A stretch of 64,000 nt of DNA from an uncultured Candidatus Actinomarina sp. (lineage in GTDB: Bacteria > Actinomycetota > Acidimicrobiia > Actinomarinales > Actinomarinaceae), in NCBI GenBank assembly GCA_902519845.1, contig CABYLQ010000003.1, positions 57,746-121,745 on the forward strand. Reading direction: 5' to 3'. Under the pieces are notes generated by a model, which saw nothing but the letters and a program-made list of their open reading frames with translations, made no database searches and had not been told where the DNA came from. Numbering within the stretch: the stretch's first letter is position 1; the number at the start of each line of letters is the position of its first letter. Below, in pieces: positions 45,455 through 53,493 of the stretch. A program made the translations under genes and the position numbers.

Positions 45455-46871
45455 CAGGTGTCATTCCTCTCAAATAATCTATTACTAATTCTATATCGGA
45501 CTGTGGAAGCACTGCACCAAAACCAGGCATTTTTCCACCACCTACTCCATTCACACCATACCCTTTACCGTTTACGGAACCATTAATGATAAAGTCAATA
45601 AAATCATCACGTTCTTTAAATTGAATGTTTACTCTTCCACCCCTTAAAGCAGGCCCCAAGCCACCTGAGCCAATTTGTTTAGTGTAAGCAGCACCAGCAG
45701 AATAACCTGCAGTATGACATCTTGCACAATATGCATTAAATATACCTACGGCTCTAATTGCTTTATCGTAATCACCATCGAAAGTTGAATCAGCTATATC
45801 TTGGAAATCGATAAGCCACAGCTTTTGTTCGTATGCATTTTCTAAAAATGCTAAACCTGTTTCAGCTTCATCCATAAACTTGTCATATCCATCAGTAAGT
45901 ATTCCAAGATTAATAACTTTTGTTTCAAGTTCAGACAAGAAACCTCTAACTATAGAAGCATCTTTCCTTCCAGGAATCGATTCCTCCTCGTCTGGATTAA
46001 GATTTAATACTGGAGTTCCTAACATTTCAGTTATCGTTTCACTGTATGCTGAGAGGTCAGTTTCAACACTGTCATACAATCCATCTTCATCAGTATCAAT
46101 ACCGCTTTGTCTAGAAATTAACGCTGAGACGACCTCAACTGCTTCAATTGCGATTGGTAATCTAATTGGTGCCATTTCTATATCGTTTATTAACTCATTT
46201 TGTTTGGCTATTTCACTCTCAACTTGTAAATCGGAATTTTCTATTCTTAATAATGATGAATTTATATTTCCCTCAATTTCAAGCAATTCTTCATTTTGAG
46301 GAATTTGAAAGGAGTGTAAATACTCAATCAAATCACTTAATTGGCCGTCGTTCATAGGTCCACCACCTTTAAGTCCCCAAGCTGGCATTGGTGAATTTGC
46401 TCTTCCATAGATAAGCCAATATAAAACTTCATCATCATCGTATCTGTAAAATACATCATTAATAGCAGGGGCTACCCAAGTAACACTTACCCCACTTCTT
46501 TTTTCAACATACGATGCAGCACCACCACTTCCATCTGCACCATGGCAGTTACCACACCCAAATTCTTCATATAAATGATGCCCTCTTTCTACAGAAACAT
46601 CATCAAATTCCTCTACAAAGCTTTCTTGTCTAGCTGGTTCACCTAAATAATATAAAGGAATCATAATTGTTAAAAGAGAAGCTAAAACAACAGCAACTGA
46701 CAAAATCTTATCTAGCTGAGTTGTCTCAAGCTGGTCATCAGGTAAATATTTTTGAAGATTTCTTGGTACTTTTTTAATCTTTCCTGCACCTCGAAATCCA
46801 ACAGCAGAAAAGTATGCAATTGCGCCGATAACAGCTAAAGCAATAAGTGTTATAAAAAGTGAACTATTCAT
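45447..46871 (-). CDS. Membrane-bound diheme cytochrome c of bc complex
   Basis: A 474-residue protein with two N-terminal hydrophobic helices (about 5-22 and 55-75) and two haem c sites, CGNCH at 106-110 and CARCH at 382-386, the latter with KMPGF supplying a likely Met ligand. Unlike the tandem-domain QcrC of typical actinobacteria, the two haems are separated by about 270 residues that look mostly helical and contain DTDEDGLYDSVE, a calcium-binding-like loop. It lies 2 bases downstream of the Rieske gene and should accept electrons from it. Confidence 0.85.
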   Translation of the reverse strand: MNSSLFITLIALAVIGAIAYFSAVGFRGAGKIKKVPRNLQKYLPDDQLETTQLDKILSVAVVLASLLTIMIPLYYLGEPARQESFVEEFDDVSVERGHHLYEEFGCGNCHGADGSGGAASYVEKRSGVSVTWVAPAINDVFYRYDDDEVLYWLIYGRANSPMPAWGLKGGGPMNDGQLSDLIEYLHSFQIPQNEELLEIEGNINSSLLRIENSDLQVESEIAKQNELINDIEMAPIRLPIAIEAVEVVSALISRQSGIDTDEDGLYDSVETDLSAYSETITEMLGTPVLNLNPDEEESIPGRKDASIVRGFLSELETKVINLGILTDGYDKFMDEAETGLAFLENAYEQKLWLIDFQDIADSTFDGDYDKAIRAVGIFNAYCARCHTAGYSAGAAYTKQIGSGGLGPALRGGRVNIQFKERDDFIDFIINGSVNGKGYGVNGVGGGKMPGFGAVLPQSDIELVIDYLRGMTPDA

Positions 46872-46873
46872 TA

Positions 46874-47752
46874 TTATTCCTCAGGTGCGGCAATAGTAAT
46901 ACATGAAATACCTTGGGGATATTTAACTGACATTCCAGCAGCACGTGGAGATTCTATGATAGAACCCGTATCAATAATAAATTTTCCAGATGTGTTTACA
47001 TTCACTATGAATCTATCAAGATTACGAGGTGCTGGTCCAGCGTAGTATTCACCAACCATATTATATTTTGATCCGTGACAAGGACATTCAAACCCTTGAG
47101 AGGTATTACACCAAGGGACTCTGCAACCAAGGTGTACACACCTTTGATAAACAGCAACAAGTCCATCAGCAACTGTTCCACTGTCAGAAAATTGTGAGTT
47201 TCCTGATTGTTCGAATGGTAATACATAAGCTCTTGCAGCTGGGATGAAAGCAGGAATCACAGATCCATCAGATTGAAAAATTTGGTCTTTTAAATCTTGA
47301 ACTCTTCCTGCGTCAATCTTAGAACCAAAACCTCCGGAGACTTTAGGATAGAAAAATCCCAACCAGGAGATTAATTGAATTCCGGCGAAAGCGCCGAAAG
47401 TAATTCCTAATGCTTTTCCAAGGAATTGTCTACGAGTCATTCCAGCTTCTTCTTCTGATATTTCTTCGTAAATAATTTCTTCTTTTACTTTTATTGATCC
47501 ATCTGTTTGAATATCATCTTTTTCTTCAATATCGTCAGATAAATTTTCTTCTTCATTTTCAGGTTCATCAGGAGCTAAAAAGTTTGTTTGTGATTTATCT
47601 ACTTTTAGTGCTCTCTTATCTAAATTTTTCTTCCAATTCAGCCTTTTATTTACTGCTTTAGGCGTTCTACCAGTGACTACTGCAATGATTCCAATAACAC
47701 CAAATAAACCAATAAAAGCAATTGCAACAAATGAAAGTTGTACCAGGCTCAT
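46874..47752 (-). CDS. Rieske iron-sulphur protein of bc complex (QcrA-like)
   Basis: A 292-residue protein with a membrane helix at the N-terminus, a long acidic linker, a twin-arginine motif (TRRQFLGK, about 106-113), a second helix and the Rieske domain. Cluster ligands are in CVHLGC and CPCHGS, with the disulphide cysteines conserved. It carries electrons from quinol at the cytochrome b site to cytochrome c. The gene overlaps the subunit-IV gene by 4 bases. Confidence 0.92.
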   Translation of the reverse strand: MSLVQLSFVAIAFIGLFGVIGIIAVVTGRTPKAVNKRLNWKKNLDKRALKVDKSQTNFLAPDEPENEEENLSDDIEEKDDIQTDGSIKVKEEIIYEEISEEEAGMTRRQFLGKALGITFGAFAGIQLISWLGFFYPKVSGGFGSKIDAGRVQDLKDQIFQSDGSVIPAFIPAARAYVLPFEQSGNSQFSDSGTVADGLVAVYQRCVHLGCRVPWCNTSQGFECPCHGSKYNMVGEYYAGPAPRNLDRFIVNVNTSGKFIIDTGSIIESPRAAGMSVKYPQGISCITIAAPEE

Positions 47753-48570
47753 TCGAAATGGACCCAGTCAAGTAAGTCATCAAACCAAACACCATCAATC
47801 CAAGGATATGTCCAGTTCCAACCTGGGCCTCTAAATAATATACCAATTAAACTCAATGTTCCCGCTCCTGCTAGAAAAAATGTCCAAAGCATAATTGCAT
47901 ATTTTCTTTTTGACGGTTTATTATCCTTATTTCTATCTATATATGGAATAGCCATAAATGCTGCCACACCAATAATTAGAGGAATCATAACTCCAGCAAT
48001 CTGTGGATCCCAGTATGAAAGTAATTCTTGTAAACCAAGGAAATACCATGGTGCTTTTGCAGGGTTTGGAGTAATGTTTGGATTTGCTTCTTCAAGTAAT
48101 GGGGCCTGCAAAATTGCGCTAATAAAAATAAGAAAAGCTGTCATAGCCATTAAAGATATAAATTCTGGAAGCATTAAATGTGGCCAGGTGTTTACTTTAT
48201 CTACTGGCTCAGAAGTTGGTTTTTGTATCGGTTTGGCTTTTACAACTGTCAATAGTCTCTGTGTAACTCTTGTTTCTGGAGCAAAATCAACTTCAGCTGG
48301 TACATCAGTTTTTACACCTGCTGCTGGTGCTGGTGCCGGTGCTTCTTTGACTTCAGCTGCTGGTGCCGGTGCTTCTTTGACTTCAGCTGCTGGTGCTGGT
48401 GCTTCTTTGACTTCAATTGGTTTTACATCTATAACTTCTGGTTCTTTTGAAATAGTTGTAGGTTCTACCTCACCCTTCATTTCTGCTAATGCTTGCTCTA
48501 CAGATATACCTAAAGCTTTTGCTCTTGCCTCAGCTGTTTTAATTAATAAATGTTCTGGAATATCAACCAT
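47749..48570 (-). CDS. Cytochrome b C-terminal part (subunit IV-like) with N-terminal module and repeat linker
   Basis: A 273-residue protein. The C-terminal half has three membrane helices and the quinol-site loop PNPAKAPWYFLGLQELL (about 169-185), where the acidic residue of the PEWY motif is missing. Residues 4-34 form a helical module (PEHLLIKTAEARAKALG...), nearly the same as the start of the cytochrome c at 51967, and about 53-84 is a Pro/Ala linker with three EVKEAPAPA repeats. The start at 48570 follows that module; an earlier ATG at 48624 lies inside the cytochrome b gene. Confidence 0.88.
   Translation of the reverse strand: MVDIPEHLLIKTAEARAKALGISVEQALAEMKGEVEPTTISKEPEVIDVKPIEVKEAPAPAAEVKEAPAPAAEVKEAPAPAPAAGVKTDVPAEVDFAPETRVTQRLLTVVKAKPIQKPTSEPVDKVNTWPHLMLPEFISLMAMTAFLIFISAILQAPLLEEANPNITPNPAKAPWYFLGLQELLSYWDPQIAGVMIPLIIGVAAFMAIPYIDRNKDNKPSKRKYAIMLWTFFLAGAGTLSLIGILFRGPGWNWTYPWIDGVWFDDLLDWVHFE
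48320..48415. repeat. Tandem 30-base repeats encoding Ala/Pro linker of subunit IV
   Basis: Three consecutive units, one of 36 and two of 30 bases, ending GCTTCTTTGACTTCA each time. On the coding strand each gives EVKEAPAPAA. They are nearly identical at the base level, a sign of recent slippage or recombination. Confidence 0.9.
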
Positions 48571-48581
48571 ATATATAAAAA

Positions 48582-49361
48582 CTAGAGGGGACCAGAGATC
48601 CCTCCATCCTTTCTGACTCTCCAAAAATGGATCGCCATAAATATAACGATTATGAACGGGAGAAATAAAACATGTAAAACATAGAAACGGAGCAAAGTAG
48701 CTTCTGTTGCTTCTAATCCTGCAAATAAGGCAAATTTTACCTGAGCGCCAATTACAGGTGTGTAGCTAGCCATGTTTCCTCCAACGGTAACCGCCCAAAT
48801 AGCTAACTGGTCCCACGGAAGAAGATACCCAGTAAAAGATAAAAGCAAGGTTAATAAAAGCAAGATAACCCCAATTACCCAGTTAAACTCTCTTGGTGCT
48901 TTATATGCTCCGTGATAAAACACTCTTGACATATGAAGGAAGACTACGATGACCATTATATGTGCAGCCCACCTGTGCATATTTCGTACTAATGAGCCAA
49001 AAGCTATTGAAGTTTGTAGAGATTGAATATCAACATAAGCCATTTCAGTTGGTCTAAAATAAAACATTAACCATATTCCTGTAATTGTAAGAACAATAAA
49101 TGTAAAAAAGCTTAAACCTCCAAGACATAATGTGTAAGACAATCTCACAGCATGTCTTTTAACCTTTACTGGGTGAAGATGGTACAAAACATTGTTCATA
49201 ACAACATATGATCTGTTTCTTGGGCTGTCGGAATATCCTTTTCTGAATGGTGATCCTGGACGAAAGATACTTCCCCACAATGAGCTTTCTTTAAGTGAGT
49301 CTCCAAGACCTGCACTTATATCTTTTACACGATCTCTAAACTTTATTTTTTCATTCTTCAT
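48582..49361 (-). CDS. Cytochrome b6-like subunit (N-terminal cytochrome b)
   Basis: A 259-residue protein of four membrane helices, b6-type. Haem ligands are the His of RNMHRW and FLHMSR (13 residues between) and of YVLHVL and AIHFWR (14 between, as in b6 and Gram-positive cytochromes rather than mitochondrial b). FTGYLLPWDQ and the ending RKDGGISGPL are family hallmarks. Starts two bases after the stop of the ferredoxin gene. It forms the quinol-oxidising core with subunit IV and the Rieske protein. Confidence 0.93.
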   Translation of the reverse strand: MKNEKIKFRDRVKDISAGLGDSLKESSLWGSIFRPGSPFRKGYSDSPRNRSYVVMNNVLYHLHPVKVKRHAVRLSYTLCLGGLSFFTFIVLTITGIWLMFYFRPTEMAYVDIQSLQTSIAFGSLVRNMHRWAAHIMVIVVFLHMSRVFYHGAYKAPREFNWVIGVILLLLTLLLSFTGYLLPWDQLAIWAVTVGGNMASYTPVIGAQVKFALFAGLEATEATLLRFYVLHVLFLPFIIVIFMAIHFWRVRKDGGISGPL

Positions 49362-49817
49362 TTAAAGTCTTCCATATATATATCCATGTCTATCATTTCT
49401 TTCTCCAGAGTCTTCATCCCATGGAGCTTCATAAACACCATTATTAATTGCTGCGTCTGCCAATGATCCTGCAAATTTACCCAAAGAAATTACTCCTGTT
49501 GGACATCTATCAACACATAATGCACATCTAGTACATGCATCTTCATCAACAACAAAAAATCCTGATTCATTTTCTTCCATACTCGGTGCTTCAACATTGA
49601 TAGAGTCTTCAATAGCATCTGTTGACAAGTAGTGAATACATTTCCAGGGACATATATCAACACAACCTTCGCATAAAATACACTCTGCTTCATCAATGTG
49701 TAGAAATTGTTTTGGTCTTACTCTTGATGAAATCTTTTCTGCTTCAACCATCGCAAGGTTATATTGTTTTTCAAATTCAGGCATCTCTATAAGTACTTCT
49801 GATTTAGCCATCAGCAC
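49362..49817 (-). CDS. Ferredoxin-type protein with two [4Fe-4S] sites in bc operon
   Basis: A 151-residue soluble protein with two clusters of four cysteines: CILCEGCVDICP (about 48-59) and CTRCALCVDRCP (about 91-102). The domain is of the NuoI/HycB-like type with a 30-residue insert between motifs. It overlaps the upstream membrane protein gene by 14 bases and is followed directly by cytochrome b6. A ferredoxin is unusual in a cytochrome bc operon; it may bring electrons from a cytoplasmic donor to the complex (inference). Confidence 0.88.
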   Translation of the reverse strand: MLMAKSEVLIEMPEFEKQYNLAMVEAEKISSRVRPKQFLHIDEAECILCEGCVDICPWKCIHYLSTDAIEDSINVEAPSMEENESGFFVVDEDACTRCALCVDRCPTGVISLGKFAGSLADAAINNGVYEAPWDEDSGERNDRHGYIYGRL

Positions 49818-50397
49818 CCACCTTCACAACTTCTTTACCATAATCAGAAATTCTTGTTTTACCCCTCTCTTTTGCTTCATTGATGTCTTGAATTAAATAT
49901 CCAACAACAAAAGCAGTTACTAATGCACCTGTAGAAATTCCAAGTTGAATAATATCTTTAAGTGCTCCAAGACTAAGACCAATTTCATTACCAAGAAAAA
50001 GAATAGGCGGAAAGTTTATAAACTCTCTTTGATTAGTCCATTCAAGGGGTCCCTGAGAAAGGTTAAGCCATTCAGATGGCAATACTCCAAAAATTAGTGC
50101 GAATTGGATCCAACTTAAGAAAGCAAGATATGTTGCTCTAGCCCATGTCATTTCTGTATCTTCCCAAGCTAACATTGCCATTCCGATCAAAAGAAGTTGT
50201 CCGGCTCCAAAGGCTACAAGTTGACCAATAGTTTGCATTAACCATCCTCGAGGCATCCAGTTAAAGTAATCAATTGCTTCCCCCTCTGGAAAACCAGCAA
50301 AATGTGCAATAATGACCCCGATAGTGACACCACCAATTCCAGCAAATATTAAAGCTACGCCGATTTTGTATCGATTAGTAAATATAAAATTTAACAA
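49804..50397 (-). CDS. Four-helix membrane protein at head of cytochrome bc operon
   Basis: A 197-residue protein with four membrane helices (about 12-32, 52-75, 88-105 and 148-168) and a charged C-terminus. I do not recognise a family. It starts at TTG (50397) with AGAGGG about 5 bases upstream. It overlaps the ferredoxin gene by 14 bases, so it may anchor the ferredoxin to the cytochrome complex (inference). Confidence 0.7.
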   Translation of the reverse strand: MLNFIFTNRYKIGVALIFAGIGGVTIGVIIAHFAGFPEGEAIDYFNWMPRGWLMQTIGQLVAFGAGQLLLIGMAMLAWEDTEMTWARATYLAFLSWIQFALIFGVLPSEWLNLSQGPLEWTNQREFINFPPILFLGNEIGLSLGALKDIIQLGISTGALVTAFVVGYLIQDINEAKERGKTRISDYGKEVVKVGADG

Positions 50398-50566
50398 GTT
50401 TCCCTCTACACGTCATTAACTCAAAACTTTCAATACCTATTGTATCAAGAATTGGGTACATAATATAAATTTTATAACGGTACTTTTTTAAGAAATTACA
50501 TATTTTATTGACGTATTTTTTACAGATTAATAGTAAAGTCAAATTGAGAACTTACTATTTAAACTA
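50398..50566. promoter_or_regulatory. Divergent intergenic region between bc operon and CcoN-like operon
   Basis: 169 bases with no gene, the longest gap in the window. On the + strand TTGACG at 50508-50513 is a good -35 with a weak -10 (TAGTAA, 17 bases on), and TACTAT at 50553 lies 8 bases before the ATG at 50567. On the - strand only the ribosome binding site of the bc operon is clear. Both respiratory operons probably fire from here. Confidence 0.4.
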
Positions 50567-51970
50567 ATGAAAATAAAAATTTTTCCAAAAAATGAACAAG
50601 AATTTTCAAAATTTTTTATTGTTGTTATGCCCTTTTTATTATTACTTTTTGGAGGTATATCACTATTAAAAGAAGCTTATTTTCTTTTTGTGAATATTCT
50701 TCCCCAAAATATTGTATTTAATTACGGTTTTCTAGATAAATTGAATAATCATATAACTTACAGCCTTTTGCTATCATTCTTAATCGTATTTTTAACTTCA
50801 TATCTTTTACCAAAAACTCTTGGAAGGAGGTTGGTTATATTTCCAATTTTCTTCCTGACCTCACTAGGTGTAATAGGTTTAGAGTCTTTAGATTTATTAT
50901 TAGGGTTTTTGTTTCCTAATAACTTTTTTTCTTTTGGTAATACAAGCTATACAATGCTCTTCAAAATTTTAATTTTGTTTGCTTTTGTAGGTCTTTTATC
51001 AATAAATATTCTTGCCAAAAAAGAGGCTTCCATGTTTATAAGTGCGCAATATTTATATGGAGCAACTTTATTTTATGCTCTTTCATTAGTTATTTATCGT
51101 GGAAATTTTTCTGTATTTAGTGATAATTTTTTTATTAACTCTATGTATGTATCTACACATATATATGTTGGATATTCTTTTGTATTTTTAGCATTGCTTC
51201 ATTTTATGACTACAAAGGGAATCAACGGAACATTATATAGTAAAACTTTAGGATCAATTAGTTTTTGGGGGTATCTATTTTTATTGCCATGGACTAACTT
51301 TAAATTTTATTTTGGTTCAGTTTTGCCTAATTGGATTGAAAACATTTCACTTTATTTATCATTAAGCTTGGCTCTACCGCTGCTAGCAGTCACAGTTAAT
51401 TTTTTTAGGACTGTAACAACTAGAGATGAAGAAAATAAAATAATTTATGGCCTTGTTAGTTTTTCGTTTGGAATTTTCCTAGTAACTAATCTCTTTCAAA
51501 TTGTTTCATCATTATCAAACATTATCCCCTTACTTAGTCTTACGAGTTTTGAAATTGCAATAAGATATGGCTACGTTTTTAGTTCTATATTGATATCTAT
51601 TGCTTTTATTTATTATCTCATTCCAAAGATCTTTGGTAGAGAAATAAAATATACAAGACTTGAGTCTCTTACTGCCTATACTTTGAAAATTGTTGTATCT
51701 GGCACATTATTCTCTAATGCTTTAATAGGTATAATTTCTGGGTATTCGTGGAATGCAGGTGCAAATGCAGGTAATCCAACGATATATGGTGAAGGTTTTG
51801 CGTTGTTATGGTCACTAATAAATACTCCTTTATCAGTAAATTTGTTTTTATCAGTTTTGCTCCTCTTACCATTTTTTCTATTCTTTATATCTGTGACAAA
51901 AGCTATAGTAAATGGAGAAATCACAGAGGCTGAAACAATAGAGCTTACAGAAGAAGAGCTTCCAGTATGA
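50567..51970 (+). CDS. CcoN-like haem-copper oxidase subunit I homologue lacking metal ligands
   Basis: A 467-residue membrane protein with about 12 helices. The stretch around residues 195-215 (STHIYVGYSF), LPNWIENISLYLSLSL near 253-268 and YYLIPKIFGRE near 350-360 match the layout of cbb3 oxidase subunit I. A working subunit I needs at least six conserved His, but this protein has only three His in all (62, 198 and 212). The HH pair is replaced by Lys-Phe (near 245) and the H-x-H site before the FGRE helix by Ala-Ile-Arg. It therefore cannot hold the normal haem b3-CuB centre. It overlaps the following cytochrome c gene (ATGA). Confidence 0.65.
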   Translation: MKIKIFPKNEQEFSKFFIVVMPFLLLLFGGISLLKEAYFLFVNILPQNIVFNYGFLDKLNNHITYSLLLSFLIVFLTSYLLPKTLGRRLVIFPIFFLTSLGVIGLESLDLLLGFLFPNNFFSFGNTSYTMLFKILILFAFVGLLSINILAKKEASMFISAQYLYGATLFYALSLVIYRGNFSVFSDNFFINSMYVSTHIYVGYSFVFLALLHFMTTKGINGTLYSKTLGSISFWGYLFLLPWTNFKFYFGSVLPNWIENISLYLSLSLALPLLAVTVNFFRTVTTRDEENKIIYGLVSFSFGIFLVTNLFQIVSSLSNIIPLLSLTSFEIAIRYGYVFSSILISIAFIYYLIPKIFGREIKYTRLESLTAYTLKIVVSGTLFSNALIGIISGYSWNAGANAGNPTIYGEGFALLWSLINTPLSVNLFLSVLLLLPFFLFFISVTKAIVNGEITEAETIELTEEELPV

Positions 51971-52920
51971 GTGAACTCTTAAGTAAAGTCGCAGAAATAT
52001 TAAATGCTCCAGAATCGTTGGTACAACGATCTGCAGAGGCAAGAGCGGAAGCATCAGGTAAAAGTGTTGATGAGGTTTTACAATCTTGGGCAGGTGGTGA
52101 AAGTGTAGCTGCTGTCGAAAAGAGTGTCGAAGAACCAGCACCTGTGGAAGAACCAGCACCTGTCGAAGAACCAGCACCTGTGGAAGAGATTGAAAAAAAA
52201 GAAGATAAAAATGAAATTGTTTCGGAAGAAAAAGAGAAACCTCAGACATTATCTTCTTCAAGAAATACCAAAAAAATAACTCAAAAAATAGCTTTTGCTA
52301 ATAAAACATTAAATATCAAAGTTAATGCAGAAACTACTTTGCCTAGATGGTTAAATGTAAGTTTTGTCCTTATCCCTTTATTTATAGTAATTGGAATCAT
52401 AAACACATCATCGACTCAAGAATGTGGTGAAAACGGCATTCTTGATATAGATAGAAAATCTCAATTGACAATTAATTGTGATGGTTCTGCTTTTGAAGGC
52501 AAGGGTGTTGGCTCAGCAAGTTCTATAAATTATATTGCTCTTGGACAACAAATATATTCTGGAGCAGCTGCTTGTGCTGGTTGCCACGGTGTGAATGGAG
52601 GTGGTGGTGTTGGACCAGCATTTACTGGGGGTGAGCTCTACACAACATTCCCAACTTGTAGTGATCATGCACTTTGGATTGAGCTAGGATCAGCAGGATG
52701 GCAAGCTGATGTTGGGCCAGCTTATGGTGCCGAAGATAAAGTTTCTATTGGAGGAATGCCAGGTTTTGCTGGAAAACTTACCGAAGATGAACTTTATGCA
52801 GTAGTTGTATTTGAAAGGGTTGTCTTCGGTGGTGGGGATACAAATGAAGTATTAGAAGATTGTGGTCTTCTAGAAACTGAAGAAGAAGTAACTGCTGAAG
52901 CAGTAGAAACATCAAGTTAA
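51967..52920 (+). CDS. Membrane-anchored monoheme cytochrome c with N-terminal module
   Basis: A 317-residue protein. Residues 14-44 repeat the helical module of the subunit-IV protein (PESLVQRSAEARAEASG...). A Glu/Pro/Ala linker with EEPAPV repeats (about 55-74) and a charged segment follow, then one membrane helix (about 129-146) and a cytochrome c domain with CAGCH at 203-207 and a likely Met ligand in GGMPGFAG. The N-terminal part should be cytoplasmic and the haem outside. It overlaps the CcoN-like gene by 4 bases, so the two are probably one complex. Confidence 0.85.
   Translation: MSELLSKVAEILNAPESLVQRSAEARAEASGKSVDEVLQSWAGGESVAAVEKSVEEPAPVEEPAPVEEPAPVEEIEKKEDKNEIVSEEKEKPQTLSSSRNTKKITQKIAFANKTLNIKVNAETTLPRWLNVSFVLIPLFIVIGIINTSSTQECGENGILDIDRKSQLTINCDGSAFEGKGVGSASSINYIALGQQIYSGAAACAGCHGVNGGGGVGPAFTGGELYTTFPTCSDHALWIELGSAGWQADVGPAYGAEDKVSIGGMPGFAGKLTEDELYAVVVFERVVFGGGDTNEVLEDCGLLETEEEVTAEAVETSS
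52126..52188. repeat. Tandem 18-base repeats in cytochrome c linker
   Basis: Three complete units of GT(C/G)GAAGAACCAGCACCT and a partial fourth, encoding VEEPAP repeats of the linker between the N-terminal module and the membrane helix. Confidence 0.9.
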
Positions 52921-52939
52921 ATAAACAAATAAATTCAAG

Positions 52940-52974
52940 TTGATTGTTTAAATAATCAAACTACTATTTTTTTT
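52940..52974 (+). terminator. Weak intrinsic terminator after cytochrome c gene
   Basis: TTGATT (52940-52945) pairs with AATCAA (52954-52959) around an 8-base loop, followed by an 11-base T run after ACTACTA. The stem is only six AT-rich pairs, so termination would be partial. The same T run separates a TACTAT box from a small open frame. Confidence 0.4.
52962..52967 (+). promoter_or_regulatory. -10 box TACTAT for 23-residue open frame
   Basis: TACTAT is followed by exactly 7 T residues and the ATG at 52975, the leaderless spacing used elsewhere in the window. Confidence 0.35.
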
Positions 52975-53046
52975 ATGTTGCCAGCAATATATATTCATGT
53001 ATTTTTGATCGCATTTAGTATTGTTCTTTTCTATGTAATTTTATAA
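52975..53046 (+). CDS. Possible 23-residue membrane peptide
   Basis: A 23-codon frame that is almost wholly hydrophobic (starts MLPAIYIHVF, ends FYVIL), enough for one membrane helix. It fills most of the gap after the CcoN-like and cytochrome c genes. Small single-helix subunits are common in oxidase complexes (CcoQ, CydX). A TACTAT box lies 7 bases upstream. No homology can be judged at this length; it could be chance. Confidence 0.4.
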   Translation: MLPAIYIHVFLIAFSIVLFYVIL

Positions 53047-53050
53047 AAAT

Positions 53051-53491
53051 ATGGCCAAAAAAAAGAAAGAGAAAAGAGCCGTAGGTTGGAAAGAACACGT
53101 TGCTCTGCCTGACTTAAAGATTAAAAGTGTAATAGCAAAAATTGATACTGGTGCAAATGTCGCAACTATAGATGCTGCAAACATAAAGTTTATAACTAAG
53201 AATGATATTAAGTACGTAAAGTTCACTGTAAAAAAAAGAAACAATACAATTAGAAAAACCTCTGCACCACTTGCAGGATTTAAAAGAATAAAAAGTTCTA
53301 ATGGTGATGTTGAAAAAAGACCGTACATAAAAACTGATATCCTGATGGATGGTATTACAAAAAATATTGAACTTACTCTAACTGATAGAGGTCCTATGGA
53401 TTACACGATGTTGATTGGAAGAAAAGCCTTAGGAAGAAGATGGGTAGTTAATCCATCCATCGGTTTTTTGACAAAACCTTCAGGAGAATAA
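53051..53491 (+). CDS. RimB-like retropepsin-type zinc protease family protein
   Basis: A 146-residue protein of the DUF785/RimB family. The N-terminal [10 protein letters not shown] and the aspartyl-protease-like [10 protein letters not shown] (about 31-40) are diagnostic, as is MLIGRKAL near 125. The family cleaves poly-glutamate tails or acts with RimK ligases; the RimK-type gene follows 2 bases later, supporting a joint role. Confidence 0.85.
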   Translation: MAKKKKEKRAVGWKEHVALPDLKIKSVIAKIDTGANVATIDAANIKFITKNDIKYVKFTVKKRNNTIRKTSAPLAGFKRIKSSNGDVEKRPYIKTDILMDGITKNIELTLTDRGPMDYTMLIGRKALGRRWVVNPSIGFLTKPSGE

Positions 53492-53493
53492 AA

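Noticed and set aside
48320..48415. Regular repeats as a possible CRISPR array
   Set aside because: Units are directly adjacent with no spacers and are in frame with a coding region.
47738..48616. 292-codon open frame antisense to the subunit-IV gene
   Set aside because: It mirrors the Ala/Pro repeat region and gives Ala/Gly/Ser low complexity; the sense strand encodes a clear cytochrome b domain.
50567..51970. Functional cytochrome c oxidase subunit I
   Set aside because: Only three histidines are present, so haem and copper ligands cannot all exist.
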